A DNA stretch of 64,000 bases from Micromonospora citrea (lineage in GTDB: Bacteria > Actinomycetota > Actinomycetes > Mycobacteriales > Micromonosporaceae), in assembly GCF_900090315.1 (NCBI RefSeq), contig NZ_FMHZ01000002.1, forward strand, positions 5,612,501-5,676,500. Reading direction: 5' to 3'. Under the pieces are notes generated by a model. The model saw nothing but the letters and a program-made list of their open reading frames with translations, made no database searches and was not told the DNA's origin. Positions 37,120 to 48,005 of the stretch are shown piece after piece. Both the position numbers and the translations under genes were made by a program. Every line of letters begins with the position of its first letter. Position 1 is the stretch's first letter.

Positions 37120-38790
37120 ATGCCGCGCCAGAGCCTGTCCACCGCCACCCCGCAACGGCTCACCCCGGTCGCCGGGGCACCCCTGTGGTGCGACGCGCGC
37201 GAGTTCGGGTTGCGCGGCGACGGCGTGACGAACGACCAGCCGGCACTGTCCGACCTGGTGGACCGCCTCGGCGAGGGGTACGCCGCCGACGGGCGGGCCC
37301 GGGTCATCTACTGCCCGCCGGGGATCTACTCGATCCGGGACGCCGGCACGGTGTGGCGCAGCGGAGTGTCGCTGATCGGCGCCGGTCCGGGGGCGACCCG
37401 GTTCCTGCTCAGCAACGAGGGGAACCGGGCCGAGCCGACGCCGCTGGCGTTCTGGACCACGGTGCAGCACGGCGCGAGCCGCGACCGGCACATCGCCGAC
37501 TGCACCTTCGCCGACTTCGAGATCGACGGCTCCGGCGTGGCGATGGTGGAGTACAGCTACCTAGCCAAGGGCCTCGGCCTCCAGTACGTCGTGCGCGGCG
37601 TCTTCCGCAACCTCTACATCCACCACACCGGGGCGACCGGCCTCGGCTGCGACTTCCTGCAGGACAGCCTGATCGACGGGGTGGTCGTGGTCGGCTGCGG
37701 TCGCCTGGACAACGGCGAGGAGATGGGCGGGGCCGGCATCGGCGTGGGCATCGGCGGGTGGGGCGACGTGGAGCGGCTCACCATCGCCAACTGCACCACC
37801 GTCGGCAACGGCACCAACGGGATCTTCCTGGAACTGCAGAAGAACTACTGGACTCCGCCGCGCGGCTACCGCATCATCGGCTGCCACAGCCAGGCCAACC
37901 GCTTCGGCATCTCCGACTGGGGCGCCGACGGCCTGATCGTCTCCGCCTGCACCCTCACCGGCAACCTGGAGGCCGGCTTCGACGTCTCCGCGAACGGCAC
38001 GGCGGGGGTCGCGGGGCGGGGCGGGATCCTCACCGACTGCGTCATCGACCGCAACGTCCGCGACGGGATCAGCATCGGCAACACCCCGGGTCCGTACACG
38101 ATCCGTGGCAACCGGGTCAGCGCCAACGGGGCGTACGGCCACCACGAGCACGACCTCGGGCACGGCTACCGGGGCGCGGCGGCCGACGTGGTCGTCGACA
38201 GCAACGAGTTCTGGGACAACGGCCTGGACGCGATCCGCATCGACCGGTCGATGACCGACGCCGTGCTGACGAACAACCGGATCCGCAACAACGGTCGACG
38301 ACACGCGCCGGCGACGACCGGCGGGGGCGAGGCGGTGCGCTACCAGGACCGCTCCGTCACGGACCGGACGGCGCACTGGCCGCACGACGGGCACCGGGGC
38401 AAGGTCGTGCGGGTCGGGTCACGGGCGGCGGTGGTGGTGTCCAACACGGACACCGAGCTGACCCTCGCCGAGGTGCGGGCGGACTCGCCGACGGGATGGA
38501 ACGAGGACACACCCCCGGCCGGTGCGGCCTACGAGCTGCCCGCCGCTCCGCCCGTCCGGGCCGGGATCACCGTCAACGCGCCGGTCGACTCCGCCACCGT
38601 GCGGGGCAACCGCGTCTGGGACCGCGGCGAGCGGACCCAGACCCACGGGCTGTGGATCACCCCGGCGGGCAGTTGCGTGTCCTGTCGGATCGAGGACAAC
38701 GACTTCGCCGGCAACGCGGACGGGCCGGTGCGGCTCGACACCCCGCCGATCGGCGGGCGCTGGGACCGCAACCACCACGACGAGGACTGA
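37120..38790 (+). CDS. Right-handed parallel beta-helix protein (pectate lyase 3 / GH28-related fold)
   Basis: A 556-residue protein. The N-terminal DAREFGLRGDGVTNDQPALS (about 27-46) is the usual entry strand of Pectate_lyase_3-type proteins. Successive beta-helix coils with N-G and N-x-F patterns follow (ANCTTVGNGTNGIFLE, SACTLTGNLEAGFDVS, DSNEFWDNGLDAIRID). No signal peptide is seen, so export, if any, is by another route. An insert at about 415-470 interrupts the coils. It may bind or cleave a polysaccharide, but no catalytic set is recognisable. The ATG at 37120 has GAGGAGGAGG just upstream; an in-frame ATG at 37057 lacks one. Confidence 0.8.
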   Translation: MPRQSLSTATPQRLTPVAGAPLWCDAREFGLRGDGVTNDQPALSDLVDRLGEGYAADGRARVIYCPPGIYSIRDAGTVWRSGVSLIGAGPGATRFLLSNEGNRAEPTPLAFWTTVQHGASRDRHIADCTFADFEIDGSGVAMVEYSYLAKGLGLQYVVRGVFRNLYIHHTGATGLGCDFLQDSLIDGVVVVGCGRLDNGEEMGGAGIGVGIGGWGDVERLTIANCTTVGNGTNGIFLELQKNYWTPPRGYRIIGCHSQANRFGISDWGADGLIVSACTLTGNLEAGFDVSANGTAGVAGRGGILTDCVIDRNVRDGISIGNTPGPYTIRGNRVSANGAYGHHEHDLGHGYRGAAADVVVDSNEFWDNGLDAIRIDRSMTDAVLTNNRIRNNGRRHAPATTGGGEAVRYQDRSVTDRTAHWPHDGHRGKVVRVGSRAAVVVSNTDTELTLAEVRADSPTGWNEDTPPAGAAYELPAAPPVRAGITVNAPVDSATVRGNRVWDRGERTQTHGLWITPAGSCVSCRIEDNDFAGNADGPVRLDTPPIGGRWDRNHHDED

Positions 38791-38802
38791 CGCCCGGGGC
38801 GG

Positions 38803-38985
38803 TCAGCGCGCGTCGTCGGCGGGCGTCGTGGCCGCCGCGTGCCGGTCGCGCAGCCGGGCCCGGATCTCCTCCGGGGTGTACGCCCGACGCCGCCGTTCCG
38901 CCCGCGCGATCACCACGCCGGAGGCCGCGACGCCGGCGAGACCCGCGAGCCCGAGCACCTTCCACCACCGCATCCGTTGCCGCAT
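38803..38985 (-). CDS. Small single-span membrane protein
   Basis: A 60-residue protein with one hydrophobic segment (about 8-28: WWKVLGLAGLAGVAASGVVI) followed by a basic, charged tail (ERRRRAYTPEEIRARL). It is probably inserted with the tail in the cytoplasm. The start at 38985 is chosen by the hydrophobic core; ATG 38973 is an alternative. I do not recognise a named family. It is divergent from the NlpC/P60-like gene at 39005, with only about 20 bases between starts. Confidence 0.6.
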   Translation of the reverse strand: MRQRMRWWKVLGLAGLAGVAASGVVIARAERRRRAYTPEEIRARLRDRHAAATTPADDAR

Positions 38986-38990
38986 CGGCC

Positions 38991-38996
38991 TAGGGT
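38991..38996 (+). promoter_or_regulatory. -10 element for a leaderless transcript
   Basis: TAGGGT ends 8 bases before the ATG at 39005, with no ribosome binding site between. This indicates a leaderless mRNA. Confidence 0.45.
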
Positions 38997-39004
38997 AGAC
39001 CCCC

Positions 39005-39673
39005 ATGAGCATCAGCCTGGACGAGGCAGTGGAGCTGACCCGCACCGGCGACGTGTGGGTGTTCCGGGGCCGCAGCGTGCCGGACCGGGCCATCCAGTTG
39101 ACCACCAACAGCCCGGTCAACCACGTCGGCATGGCCGTGGTGCTGGACGACATGCCGCCCCTGATGTGGCACGCCGAGCTGGGTCGGTCGCTGCCCGACA
39201 TGTGGTCCGGCACCCACCAGCGCGGCGTGCAGCTGCACGACCTGCGGGACGCGGTCTGCGTCTGGGCCAACCGGTACGGCCAGCGGGCCTGGCTGCGCCA
39301 GCTCGACCCGCCGGCCGACGCGGAGATGGAGAACGCGGTGCTGCGCACCGTCGCCCGCCTCGACGGCACGCCGTTCCCGTCCACCGCCCAGCTCGCCTGG
39401 CGCTGGCTGCGCGGCCGGGTCCCGGCGGTACGGCTGCCGGCGCTGCCCCGACCCGCGCGGGACCGCTCCGCCGCGTCGGTGCGCGACCGCGCGCTCGAGA
39501 CGGCGTACTGCGCGGAGGTCGTCGCGGTGACCTACGAGGCGATGGGGCTGCTCCCCGCCGGGCGGCGGCCGAACTGGTACGACCCGGGCCGGTTCTGGAG
39601 CGGCGACGACCTCGGCCTGGCCGGCGACGCGCGGCTCGGCGCCGAGATCGAGGTGCGGATCCCGCCGCGCTGA
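39005..39673 (+). CDS. Permuted NlpC/P60-like (YiiX-type) papain-fold protein
   Basis: A 222-residue protein. GDVWVFRGRSVPDRAIQLTT and NHVGMAVVLDD carry the His of a permuted papain-like fold, and ETAYCAEVVAVTYEAMGLL near residue 175 carries the Cys with a following Glu. This order (His before Cys) is that of the YiiX/YaeF and LRAT-type permuted NlpC/P60 group, which includes thiol hydrolases and acyltransferases. No signal peptide is present. The substrate is unknown. The start appears leaderless. Confidence 0.7.
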   Translation: MSISLDEAVELTRTGDVWVFRGRSVPDRAIQLTTNSPVNHVGMAVVLDDMPPLMWHAELGRSLPDMWSGTHQRGVQLHDLRDAVCVWANRYGQRAWLRQLDPPADAEMENAVLRTVARLDGTPFPSTAQLAWRWLRGRVPAVRLPALPRPARDRSAASVRDRALETAYCAEVVAVTYEAMGLLPAGRRPNWYDPGRFWSGDDLGLAGDARLGAEIEVRIPPR

Positions 39674-39710
39674 GGTTTGGCGGGGCGGCCGGCCGGCAAA
39701 TGCTGTCCCC

Positions 39711-40100
39711 GTGACAGCATCCACCGATCTCGACACGCTTACCGACTTCTTCGACCGGTACGGCGTGGCGCTGACCACCGGCGACCTGCCCGCCATCGCC
39801 GGCTGTTACGCCCTGCCCGGGCTGGTGGTGGCCGACACCTACAGCTTCGCCTTCACCTCCCCGGCGGCGGTGGCGCTGTCCTTCGTGGGCGCGGCCCCCG
39901 ACTACCAGGAGCGCGAGCTGGTCGCGGCGCACGCGGCCATCGAGGACGTGCAGCCGATGTCGGCGCTGCTGACGATGGTCGCGGTCGAGTGGGAGTTCCT
40001 GGACAGCCAGGGCCGGACGGTGCCCGGCGAGCGCTACCGCTACCTGCTGCGCAGCACCGAGGACGGCCCGGTCATCTGCACCGTCCTGCGGACCGCCTGA
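39711..40100 (+). CDS. NTF2-like (SnoaL-fold) protein
   Basis: A 129-residue protein with the cone-shaped NTF2-like pattern: an N-terminal helix (DTLTDFFDRYGVALTTGDLP), then AIAGCYALPGLVVAD and paired strands near the C-terminus (VAVEWEFLDSQGR, YRYLLRSTEDGPVI). Such proteins may bind small molecules or catalyse diverse reactions; no active-site residue can be assigned. GTG start; a separate small gene between two unrelated ones. Confidence 0.65.
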   Translation: MTASTDLDTLTDFFDRYGVALTTGDLPAIAGCYALPGLVVADTYSFAFTSPAAVALSFVGAAPDYQERELVAAHAAIEDVQPMSALLTMVAVEWEFLDSQGRTVPGERYRYLLRSTEDGPVICTVLRTA

Positions 40101-40202
40101 CCTCCGGGGCGAGCCGAACCGTCCCGCGACGGCAGTCGTTTCGCGCTGCACCGTGTCGTCGCCGACCGTTACGCTGCCTCCGACGACGGCTGGAGGAGGG
40201 GC

Positions 40203-40889
40203 ATGTCCGGCACCCGCCGCACATCGAGCAGGTCCTACGGCACGACCGCCATCGCGTCCTCACCCTGGATCGTGGTGTCCGTCGGAGTCGGGGTGATGGT
40301 GGTGCTGCTGGTCATCGCGCTCGGCGCGTACCGGGGGCGCGGGCCCGCGTACGAGGCGCAGCCCGCCCCGCCCGAGCCGACCCTCGCCCTGCCCGATCCG
40401 CGTCCCTCGGGGAGCAGCCCGTCGGCGACCTCGTCGCCGTCGCGGCGGGCGTCGGCCTCGCCGTCCGCCCGCCCCAGCCGGTCCGTCCGCCCCACGCCGG
40501 ACCCCAGGCGTACGTCGTCGCCGACGGCCGGCGGGAGCTCTGACGCGGTGCTGGTGGTGCCCCCGTCCCCCGCGCCGCCGGTCACCGGGCGCTACCGGGT
40601 GGTGGACGAGTCCCACGGCGGGTTCATCGGTGAGGTGCAGGTCAGCAACACGTCGTCGACCGCGCGGGAGTGGACGGCGCGGCTGGCTTTTCCCGGCGGG
40701 CGGCTGGGCAGCGCGTGGCTCGAGGGCGCGCCACAGGGGACGGTGAGTCGCACCGACGACGGCTTCACCTACCGCAGCGGCCAGGACCTGGCCGGTGGCG
40801 CGTCGGTGCTGCTGCGCTTCTACGTCGAGCGGGCGGACAGCCGCCCGACGAGCTGCACCGTCGACGGCGGCACCTGCCGAGGGTTGTAG
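40203..40889 (+). CDS. Membrane-anchored CBM2-type carbohydrate-binding protein
   Basis: A 228-residue protein. After 20 or so polar residues comes one membrane segment (about 21-42: WIVVSVGVGVMVVLLVIALG), then a long Pro/Ser/Arg linker (about 55-115) and a CBM2-like beta-sandwich (about 125-228; YRVVDESHGGFIGEVQVSN, STAREWTARLAFP). The disulphide-type Cys of CBM2 are partly replaced, with Cys only near the C-terminus. The aromatic binding residues are fewer than in cellulose-binding CBM2. The ribosome binding site is GGAGGAGGGG. It might hold a polysaccharide near the cell surface. Confidence 0.75.
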   Translation: MSGTRRTSSRSYGTTAIASSPWIVVSVGVGVMVVLLVIALGAYRGRGPAYEAQPAPPEPTLALPDPRPSGSSPSATSSPSRRASASPSARPSRSVRPTPDPRRTSSPTAGGSSDAVLVVPPSPAPPVTGRYRVVDESHGGFIGEVQVSNTSSTAREWTARLAFPGGRLGSAWLEGAPQGTVSRTDDGFTYRSGQDLAGGASVLLRFYVERADSRPTSCTVDGGTCRGL

Positions 40890-40938
40890 GCGCACGTCCG
40901 CCAGGCCCTCGCCCGATTCGGTCATCCGAGGCTGCACG

Positions 40939-40968
40939 GTGGCCCGGCGCGGATCCGCGCCGGGCCAC
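40939..40968. terminator. Perfect 30-bp palindrome terminator
   Basis: Bases 40939-40968 form a perfect inverted repeat around GGATCC, followed by GTTCTTT. It should terminate the CBM2 gene. Confidence 0.85.
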
Positions 40969-40972
40969 GTTC

Positions 40973-41043
40973 TTTGCAAGCAGGCTGCTTTGTTGCGACT
41001 TGATTTGCAAGGTATTGCAGAATGTTTCGGCAAGGGCTAGCGT
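40973..41043 (+). promoter_or_regulatory. Promoter and repeated TTTGCAAG sites of the amylopullulanase gene
   Basis: TTGCAG (41015-41020) and TAGCGT (41038-41043) are 17 bases apart and form a promoter. TTTGCAAG occurs at 40973-40980 and 41004-41011, 31 bases apart (three helical turns), and another TGCA overlaps the -35. TGCAA-type repeats recall operators of LacI-type maltose regulators in streptomycetes; regulation by maltodextrins is inferred. Confidence 0.6.
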
Positions 41044-41076
41044 GCGGGCGAATCAGCGACCAGAGGAAGGCCGTCG

Positions 41077-44000
41077 ATGAAACCCCCGCCGATGTCCCGC
41101 AAGGCCCTGCTCGCCCTCACCTGCATGCTCACCCTCACCCTCGTGGGCGCCCCGGTCGCCGTACGCCAGCTCGGGGCCGACGCCACCGACGGCACGGACG
41201 GCACCGGCCCGCTCGCCGCCGCCGGTGCCGCGCAGTGGCGCGCCGAGCCGTCGGCGGAGGCGCTGCTCTCCGCCGGCAGCAGCCAGGCCCGCGCCGAACA
41301 GTTCTACTTCGTCCTGCCGGACCGGTTCGCCAACGGCGACCGGCGCAACGACACCGGCGGCCTGACCGGCGACCGGCTCGCCACCGGCCTGGACCCGACC
41401 GACAAGGGCTTCTACCACGGCGGCGACCTCAAGGGCGTCATGGACCGGCTCGACTACATCGAGGGGCTCGGCACGACGGCCATCTGGCTCGCACCGATCT
41501 TCAAGAACCGCCCCGTGCAGGGCACCGGATCCGACGTCTCCGCCGGCTACCACGGCTACTGGATCACCGACTTCACCCAGGTCGACCCGCACTTCGGCAC
41601 CAAGGAGGACCTGAAGCGGCTGGTCAAGCTGGCCCACCGGCGGGGCATCAAGGTCTACCTCGACGTCATCGTCAACCACACCGCCGACGTCATCAGGTAC
41701 GCCGAGGACAAGTACACCTACGTCGACAAGGCGACCTCGCCCTACACCGACGCGCAGGGGCGTCCCTTCGAGGACCGCAACTACGCCGACGGCAGCCGGG
41801 GCTTCCCGAAGGTCGACGCCACGTCGTTCCCGTACACCCCGACGTTCGCCAACCCGGCCGACGCGAAGGTAAAGGTCCCGGCGTGGCTGAACGACCCGAC
41901 GATGTACCACAACCGGGGCGACTCCACCTTCGCCGGTGAGAACAGCGAGTACGGCGACTTCTTCGGCCTCGACGACCTGTGGACCGAGCGCCCCGAGGTG
42001 GTACGCGGGCTGACCGACGTCTACTCCGAGTGGGTGGAGTCGACCGGCGTGGACGGCTTCCGGCTCGACACCGTCAAGCACGCCAACCTCGACTTCTGGC
42101 CGCAGTTCAGCCAGGGCGTCGAGCGCGCCGCCGACCGCGCGGGCAAGAAGGACTTCTTCATGTTCGGCGAGGTCTACAGCGCCGACCCGGAGATCACCTC
42201 GACGTACGTGCGGCGCGGCGGCCTGCCGGCCACCCTCGACTTCGCCTTCCAGGAGGCGGCGCGCGGCTACACCGCCGGCCACGGCTCCGCCAGGGCGCTC
42301 GCCGACGTCTACGCCCGCGACGACCTCTACCGCGCCCGCGACACCGACGCGCGCCGGCTGACCACCTTCCTCGGCAACCACGACATGGGGCGGATCGGCT
42401 CGTTCATCGCCGGCGGCGGCACCGACCCGGCCACCCACCTGCGCCGCGACCGGCTCGCCCACGAGCTGATGTTCCTGACCCGTGGTCAGCCGGTGGTCTA
42501 CTCCGGCGACGAGCAGGGCTTCACCGGCCCGGGCGGCGACAAGGACGCCCGGCAGGACATGTTCGCCTCGAAGACCCCCGACTACCTCGACGACGACCTG
42601 CTCGGCACCGACCGCACCCACGCGAGCGACCAGTTCGACCGCGCCCACCCGCTGTACCGGGCCGTCGCCGAGCTGGGCGCGCTGCGCCGGGCGCACCCGG
42701 CCCTGCGCGACGGCGTGCAGGTCAGCCGCTACGCCGCCGACGGGCCGGGCGTCTTCGCGTTCTCCCGGATCGACCCGAAGCAGCGCACCGAGTACGTCGT
42801 CGCGGTGAACAACGCCGCGACGGCGCAGACTGTCACCGTGGACACCTGGTCGGCGGGCGCCACCTTCACCGGCGTCTACGGCGCGTCGGCCGCCCCGGTC
42901 GCCGGCGGCGACGGCAAGCTCACCCTGACCGTGCCGCCGCTGTCGGCCGTGGTGCACCGCGCCGGCACGCCGATCGCGCTGCCCGACGCCGCGCCGAAGA
43001 TCACGATCACCGCCCCGGCGCCTGGCGAGCCCGTCGCCACGAAGGCCCCCGTGACCGCCCAGGTCACCGGCGACCCGCTGGCCACCGTGACGGTCGCCGC
43101 CCGGGTCGCCGGCGGCAGGTGGACGCTGCTCGGCAGCGCCGAGACGGCCCCGTACACCGTGCACCACGACCTGACCGGCCTGGCCGGCGGCACGAAGATC
43201 GAGTACAAGGCCGTCGTCCGCGACGGAAAGGGGCGCACCGCGACCGCCCGGTCCACCGCGACCGTGGGCACCCCGGCGCAGTCCGCGTCCCGGGAGTGGG
43301 CCGTGGTGCACTACCAGCGCCCCGCCGGCGGCTACGACGCCTGGGGCCTGTACGCCTGGGGCGACATCGACCCCGCGTACGCCACGGAGTGGCCCAAGGG
43401 GCAGCCGTTCGCCGGCGAGGACTCCTACGGCCGCTTCGCGTGGGTGAAGCTCAAGCCGGGCGCGAAGTCCGTCGGCTTCCTGGTCGTCGACAAGTCCGGC
43501 AACAAGGACGTCGGGCAGGATCGCACCATCGACGTGACGCGGACCGGCGAGATCTGGGTCAAGCAGGGCGACCCGGCGGTCTACCCGAGCCGGCAGGCCG
43601 CCACCGGCGAGCCCGACCCGCCGGTGGAGGAGGGCACCGCCGTCGTCCACTACCGCCGCGCCGACGGCAACTACGACGGCTGGGGCCTGCACGTGTGGGA
43701 CGGCGCCGCCAGCCCGACGGACTGGGCCGCCCCGCTCGCCCCCGCCCGGATCGACTCCTTCGGCGCGGTCTTCCGGGTGCCGCTGGCCGCCGGGGCGACC
43801 GGACTCAGCTACATCATTCACAAGGGGGACGAGAAGGACCTGCCGACCGACCAGCGGCTCGACTTCGCCGCCGCCGGGCGGGAGGTGTGGCTGCTCGCCG
43901 GCACGCCGGGGCGGCTGCTGCCGTCCACCGCGTCCGGTGCCGCCCGGGACGTCGACATCACGAAGCAGAAGGCGCACTGGATCGACCGCTCCACCGTGGC

Positions 44001-46578
44001 CTGGCAGGCCGGGCCCACCGACGGCCGGACGTACGCCCTGGTCGCCGCCCCTGCCGGCGGGGTCACCGTCGCCGACGGCGAGCTGGCCGGCACGTACACG
44101 ACGCTGCCGCTGACCGCGCAGCGCAACGGGCTCACCGAGGCCCAGCGCGCGGCCTTCCCGCACCTGTGGGCGTACCGGAGCTTCACCCTCGACCGGCGGG
44201 ACCTGGCGAAGGTGCCGGCGGCCCTGCGCGGGCAGCTCCTGGTGACCGAGCGGGACGCCGAGGGCACCCTGCTCGCCGCGACCGGCGTGCAGATTCCCGG
44301 CGTGCTCGACGACGTCTACGCCCGGGCCGTCGACGCGCGCCTCGGGCCGACCTTCGCCGGCGGGGTACCGACGCTGGCGCTCTGGGCACCGACGGCGCGA
44401 AACGTGTCGCTGCAGCTCTTCGACTCGCCGACCGCGCAGCCGAGGACGGTGGCGATGCGCCGCGACGACCGCACCGGCGTCTGGTCGGTACGCGGCTCCC
44501 GCGACTGGCGAAACAGGTACTACCGCTACCAGGTCCAGGCGTGGCAGCCGGCGACGCAGCGGATGGTCACGGCCTCGGTGACCGACCCGTACTCGCTGGC
44601 GCTGGCGCCGGACTCCACGCACAGCCAGATCGTGGACCTGGCCGACCCGGCTCTCGCGCCGGCCGGCTGGGCGAAGCTGCGCAAGCCGGCGGCCGTGCCG
44701 TCGACGAAGGTGCAGATCTCCGAGCTGTCGGTGCGGGACTTCTCCGTCGCCGACACCACCGTGCCGGCCGAGCGGCGGGGCACCTACCTCGCCTTCACCG
44801 ACCCGGGCACCGCCGGCATGAAACACCTGAAGGCGCTCGGCGACGCCGGGGTGACCCACCTGCACCTGCTGCCCGCGTTCGACTTCGCCACCATCCCCGA
44901 GCGCCGCGCCGACCAGCGGCAGCCGGCCTGCGACCTGGCCGCGCTGCCGCCGGACTCCGAGGAGCAGCAGAAGTGTGTCGCGGCCGTCGCCGACACCGAC
45001 GGCTACAACTGGGGGTACGACCCGCTGCACTACACCGTGCCGGAGGGCGGCTACGCCGTCGACCCGGCCGGCGCGAGGCGCACCACCGAGTTCCGGCAGA
45101 TGGTGGCCGGCGTCAACGGCGCCGGGCTGCGCGTGGTGATGGACGTCGTCTACAACCACACCTCGGCGGCGGGCGCCGATCCGAAGTCGGTGCTCGACCA
45201 GATCGTGCCCGGCTACTACCACCGCCTGCTCGACGACGGTGCCGTCGCCAACTCGACCTGCTGCGCCAACACCGCCCCCGAGCACGCCATGATGGGCAAG
45301 CTCGTCGTGGACTCGCTGGTCACCTGGGCCCGGGCGTACAAGGTGGACGGCTTCCGGTTCGACCTGATGGGCCACCACCCGAAGGCGAACATCCTGGCCG
45401 TACGCAAGGCGCTCGACGAGCTGACCGTCGCCCGCGACGGCGTGGACGGCAGGAGGATCCTGCTCTACGGCGAGGGCTGGAACTTCGGCGAGGTGGCGAA
45501 CGACGCCCGGTTCACGCAGGCCACCCAGGCCAACATGGCCGGCACCGGCGTCGGCACCTTCAACGACCGGCTCCGCGACGCGGTGCGCGGCGGTGGGCCG
45601 TTCGACGCCAACCCGCGGGTGCAGGGCTTCGCCTCCGGGCTGTTCACCGACCCCAACGGCGACCCGGTCAACGGGACCGCCGCCGAGCAGCGGGCCCGGC
45701 TGCTGCACCAGCACGACCTGATCAAGGTCGGCCTCACCGGCAACCTGGGCGGCTACCGGTTCACCGACTCGTCGGGCCGGCAGGTGACCGGCGCGCAGGT
45801 CGACTACAACGGCTCGCCCGCCGGCTACACCGCCGCGCCGGGGGAAGCCGTCACCTACGTCGACGCGCACGACAACGAGATTCTGTACGACGCGCTGGCG
45901 TACAAGCTGCCGCAGGACACCCCGGCGGCGGACCGGGCGCGGATGCAGGTGCTGGCGCTGAGCACGGTGGTGATGGGGCAGGGCACCGGGTTCGTCACCA
46001 CCGGCACCGAGCGGCTGCGCTCGAAGTCGCTGGACCGCAACTCCTACAACTCCGGTGACTGGTTCAACCAGCTCCGGTGGGACTGCGCCCAGGGCAACGG
46101 GTTCGGCGCCGGCCTGCCGCCCGCGCAGGACAACCGCGACAAGTGGTCGTACGCCAGGCCGCTGCTGGCCGATCCGAAGCTGGTGCCGGACTGCGCGGCG
46201 GTCGACACCACCAACGCCCGGTACGCCGAGCTGCTGAAGATCCGGGCCTCGTCGCCGGTCTTCGGGCTGACCACGGCCGACCAGGTGCAGAAGCGGGTGG
46301 CCTTCCCGCTCTCCGGCGCGGCCGAGACGCCCGGCGTGCTCACCATGACGCTGGACGGGCGTGGCCTCGACGGGCGCTGGAAGTCGGTGACGGTGGTCTT
46401 CAACGCCACTCCCGAGACGGCGACGCAGCGGCTGACCGGGCTGCGCGGGGCGGACGTGGCGCTGCACCCGGTGCTGCGCACGTCGGCGGACGAGGTGCTG
46501 CGGACGGCCTCCTTCGACCGGGCCAGCGGCACGTTCACCGTGCCGGCGCGCAGCGTGGCGGTCTTCGTGCAGCAGTAG
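41077..46578 (+). CDS. Secreted bifunctional alpha-amylase / pullulanase (amylopullulanase)
   Basis: An 1,833-residue exported glycosidase. The signal peptide spans about 1-37. The first GH13 domain (about 65-520) has nucleophile Asp331 (DGFRLDTVK), acid Glu365 (FMFGEVYS) and Asp436 (GNHDMG). After a beta-sandwich come two PUD/CBM41-like domains (about 745-830, [18 protein letters not shown]; about 855-950, [17 protein letters not shown]). Next are a pullulanase N-region, a CBM48-like domain (about 1090-1190) and a GH13_13 domain with Asp1429 (DGFRFDLMG), Glu1466 (LYGEGWN) and Asp1599 (DAHDNE). It should cut both alpha-1,4 and alpha-1,6 bonds of starch, glycogen and pullulan outside the cell. 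The ribosome binding site is AGAGGAAGG. Confidence 0.95.
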   Translation: MKPPPMSRKALLALTCMLTLTLVGAPVAVRQLGADATDGTDGTGPLAAAGAAQWRAEPSAEALLSAGSSQARAEQFYFVLPDRFANGDRRNDTGGLTGDRLATGLDPTDKGFYHGGDLKGVMDRLDYIEGLGTTAIWLAPIFKNRPVQGTGSDVSAGYHGYWITDFTQVDPHFGTKEDLKRLVKLAHRRGIKVYLDVIVNHTADVIRYAEDKYTYVDKATSPYTDAQGRPFEDRNYADGSRGFPKVDATSFPYTPTFANPADAKVKVPAWLNDPTMYHNRGDSTFAGENSEYGDFFGLDDLWTERPEVVRGLTDVYSEWVESTGVDGFRLDTVKHANLDFWPQFSQGVERAADRAGKKDFFMFGEVYSADPEITSTYVRRGGLPATLDFAFQEAARGYTAGHGSARALADVYARDDLYRARDTDARRLTTFLGNHDMGRIGSFIAGGGTDPATHLRRDRLAHELMFLTRGQPVVYSGDEQGFTGPGGDKDARQDMFASKTPDYLDDDLLGTDRTHASDQFDRAHPLYRAVAELGALRRAHPALRDGVQVSRYAADGPGVFAFSRIDPKQRTEYVVAVNNAATAQTVTVDTWSAGATFTGVYGASAAPVAGGDGKLTLTVPPLSAVVHRAGTPIALPDAAPKITITAPAPGEPVATKAPVTAQVTGDPLATVTVAARVAGGRWTLLGSAETAPYTVHHDLTGLAGGTKIEYKAVVRDGKGRTATARSTATVGTPAQSASREWAVVHYQRPAGGYDAWGLYAWGDIDPAYATEWPKGQPFAGEDSYGRFAWVKLKPGAKSVGFLVVDKSGNKDVGQDRTIDVTRTGEIWVKQGDPAVYPSRQAATGEPDPPVEEGTAVVHYRRADGNYDGWGLHVWDGAASPTDWAAPLAPARIDSFGAVFRVPLAAGATGLSYIIHKGDEKDLPTDQRLDFAAAGREVWLLAGTPGRLLPSTASGAARDVDITKQKAHWIDRSTVAWQAGPTDGRTYALVAAPAGGVTVADGELAGTYTTLPLTAQRNGLTEAQRAAFPHLWAYRSFTLDRRDLAKVPAALRGQLLVTERDAEGTLLAATGVQIPGVLDDVYARAVDARLGPTFAGGVPTLALWAPTARNVSLQLFDSPTAQPRTVAMRRDDRTGVWSVRGSRDWRNRYYRYQVQAWQPATQRMVTASVTDPYSLALAPDSTHSQIVDLADPALAPAGWAKLRKPAAVPSTKVQISELSVRDFSVADTTVPAERRGTYLAFTDPGTAGMKHLKALGDAGVTHLHLLPAFDFATIPERRADQRQPACDLAALPPDSEEQQKCVAAVADTDGYNWGYDPLHYTVPEGGYAVDPAGARRTTEFRQMVAGVNGAGLRVVMDVVYNHTSAAGADPKSVLDQIVPGYYHRLLDDGAVANSTCCANTAPEHAMMGKLVVDSLVTWARAYKVDGFRFDLMGHHPKANILAVRKALDELTVARDGVDGRRILLYGEGWNFGEVANDARFTQATQANMAGTGVGTFNDRLRDAVRGGGPFDANPRVQGFASGLFTDPNGDPVNGTAAEQRARLLHQHDLIKVGLTGNLGGYRFTDSSGRQVTGAQVDYNGSPAGYTAAPGEAVTYVDAHDNEILYDALAYKLPQDTPAADRARMQVLALSTVVMGQGTGFVTTGTERLRSKSLDRNSYNSGDWFNQLRWDCAQGNGFGAGLPPAQDNRDKWSYARPLLADPKLVPDCAAVDTTNARYAELLKIRASSPVFGLTTADQVQKRVAFPLSGAAETPGVLTMTLDGRGLDGRWKSVTVVFNATPETATQRLTGLRGADVALHPVLRTSADEVLRTASFDRASGTFTVPARSVAVFVQQ

Positions 46579-46591
46579 TAGGTGGCACGAT

Positions 46592-46624
46592 CCGGCCCCC
46601 TTCCGCTGCGCGGAAGGGGGCCGG
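46592..46624. terminator. Convergent hairpin terminator
   Basis: A 15-bp perfect stem (46592-46606 with 46610-46624) with a 3-base loop, followed by a TCTTTCT run. It separates the amylopullulanase and beta-helix genes. Confidence 0.88.
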
Positions 46625-46677
46625 CCGTCTTTCTGCGTCAGCCGATGCCGTACCGGCCGATCACCGTGTCACCGGTC

Positions 46678-48005
46678 TCAGTTGGCGCAGCCGGGGACGT
46701 TGGTGCAGTTGCGGGGTTCGTTCTTCTTGATGATGGTCTTGTCGTCGAGGTTGACGGCGTTGTTGGCGTTGTTGGCGTTGAAGATGCCGCCGGCGCCGGC
46801 GGTTGCGCTGGCGAAGTTGCCGACGATCTTGCTGGTGCGGATGGTGAGTCTGGCGTTGTTGCTGTTGTAGATGGCGCCGCCCTCGCGGGCGTGGTTGCCC
46901 GTGAACTCGCTGTCGTGGAGGTTCAGGGTGCTGCCGATGCCGTTGAAAATGCCGCCGCCGTTGTTGCCTGCGGTGTTGTCGGTGAAGGCGGCGTGCTTGA
47001 TGGTGGCGTCACTGTTGCTGTTGTGGTGGACGCCTCCGCCGTCGTTGGTGGCCTTGTTTTCGGCGATGATGACGTACTCCAGCAGCATGGTGGAGTTGCC
47101 GACGTTGTTGATGCCGCCGCCGTTACCGCAGGCGGTGTTGCCGGCGATCTTGGTGCGGGTGACGGTGAGGTGGGCGGTGCTGGCGCTGTTGATGCCGCCG
47201 CCGGCGTTGCTGGCCTTGTTGTTGGTGATCTGGCTGTAGGCGATGGTGGCGATGCCGTTCGCCGCGTTGGCGATGCCGCCGCCGCTGCCGCTGACCGCGC
47301 TGTTGCCGGTGGCGGTGTTGTTGTCGATGCGGGTGTCGTGGACGGTAAGTTCGCCTTCGTTGTAGATGGCGCCGCCGTCGCCGCCAGCGCCGACGCCGCG
47401 GGCGTGGTTGTTGGCGAGGACACTCTTGTCGATCTCGACCTTGCCGAGGTTGTAGATGGCGCCGCCGTTGCCCTGGGTGCCGACGCCGGTGGCACGGTTG
47501 TCGATCAGTTTGGTGTGCGTCAGGGTGGCCTCGCCGCCCAGTTGGACCAGCAGGGCGCCGCCGTTGGCGGTGCTCAGCGGCGGCGGGGGCGCGGTCACCT
47601 GGCCGCCCTTGAGGGTGAGGTCCTTGAGCGTCAGGTCGCCGCCGGAGGCGACTTCGAAGAACCGGAACAGTGTGCTGCCGTCGTGGAACAACGTCGAGTT
47701 GTTGCCCAGGATCGTGATCCGCTCGTCGATGACGGGGAAGGCGTTGTTGCCGGTGGCCTCGCTGAACTTGTAGGTGCAGTCCTTGGCCAGCTTGAACACG
47801 CCGCCGTTGTCCTCGTTGGCCCGGTTCACCGCCTCGACCAGGACGTCGACATCGCACGGCAGTTCCTTGGCGTCCTTGCCGTCCTTGTCCCGGCCGTCCT
47901 TGTCCTTACCGTCCCGGCCGTCCTTGCCCGACCAGTCCTTGCCGTCCTTGCCGTGCCAGTCCTTGCCCTGCCAGTCCTGACCGCCGCGGTCGTCCCGCCC
48001 TTCCT
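46678..48005 (-). repeat. 1,328-bp duplicated block, copy A (partner at 48622-49949)
   Basis: The block runs exactly from the stop codon of copy 1 upstream for 1,328 bases, and its partner starts 1,944 bases further on. Translations of both blocks agree in several frames, so I judge the DNA identical or nearly so. It covers the Lys-Asp-Gly linker and whole beta-helix but not the signal region. Confidence 0.92.

Noticed and set aside
41053..46467. Very long open frame (about 1,800 codons) antisense to the amylopullulanase gene
   Set aside because: Its composition is that of a GC-driven shadow (Arg/Gly/Val/His-rich, no domains), while the plus strand has intact GH13 catalytic motifs.
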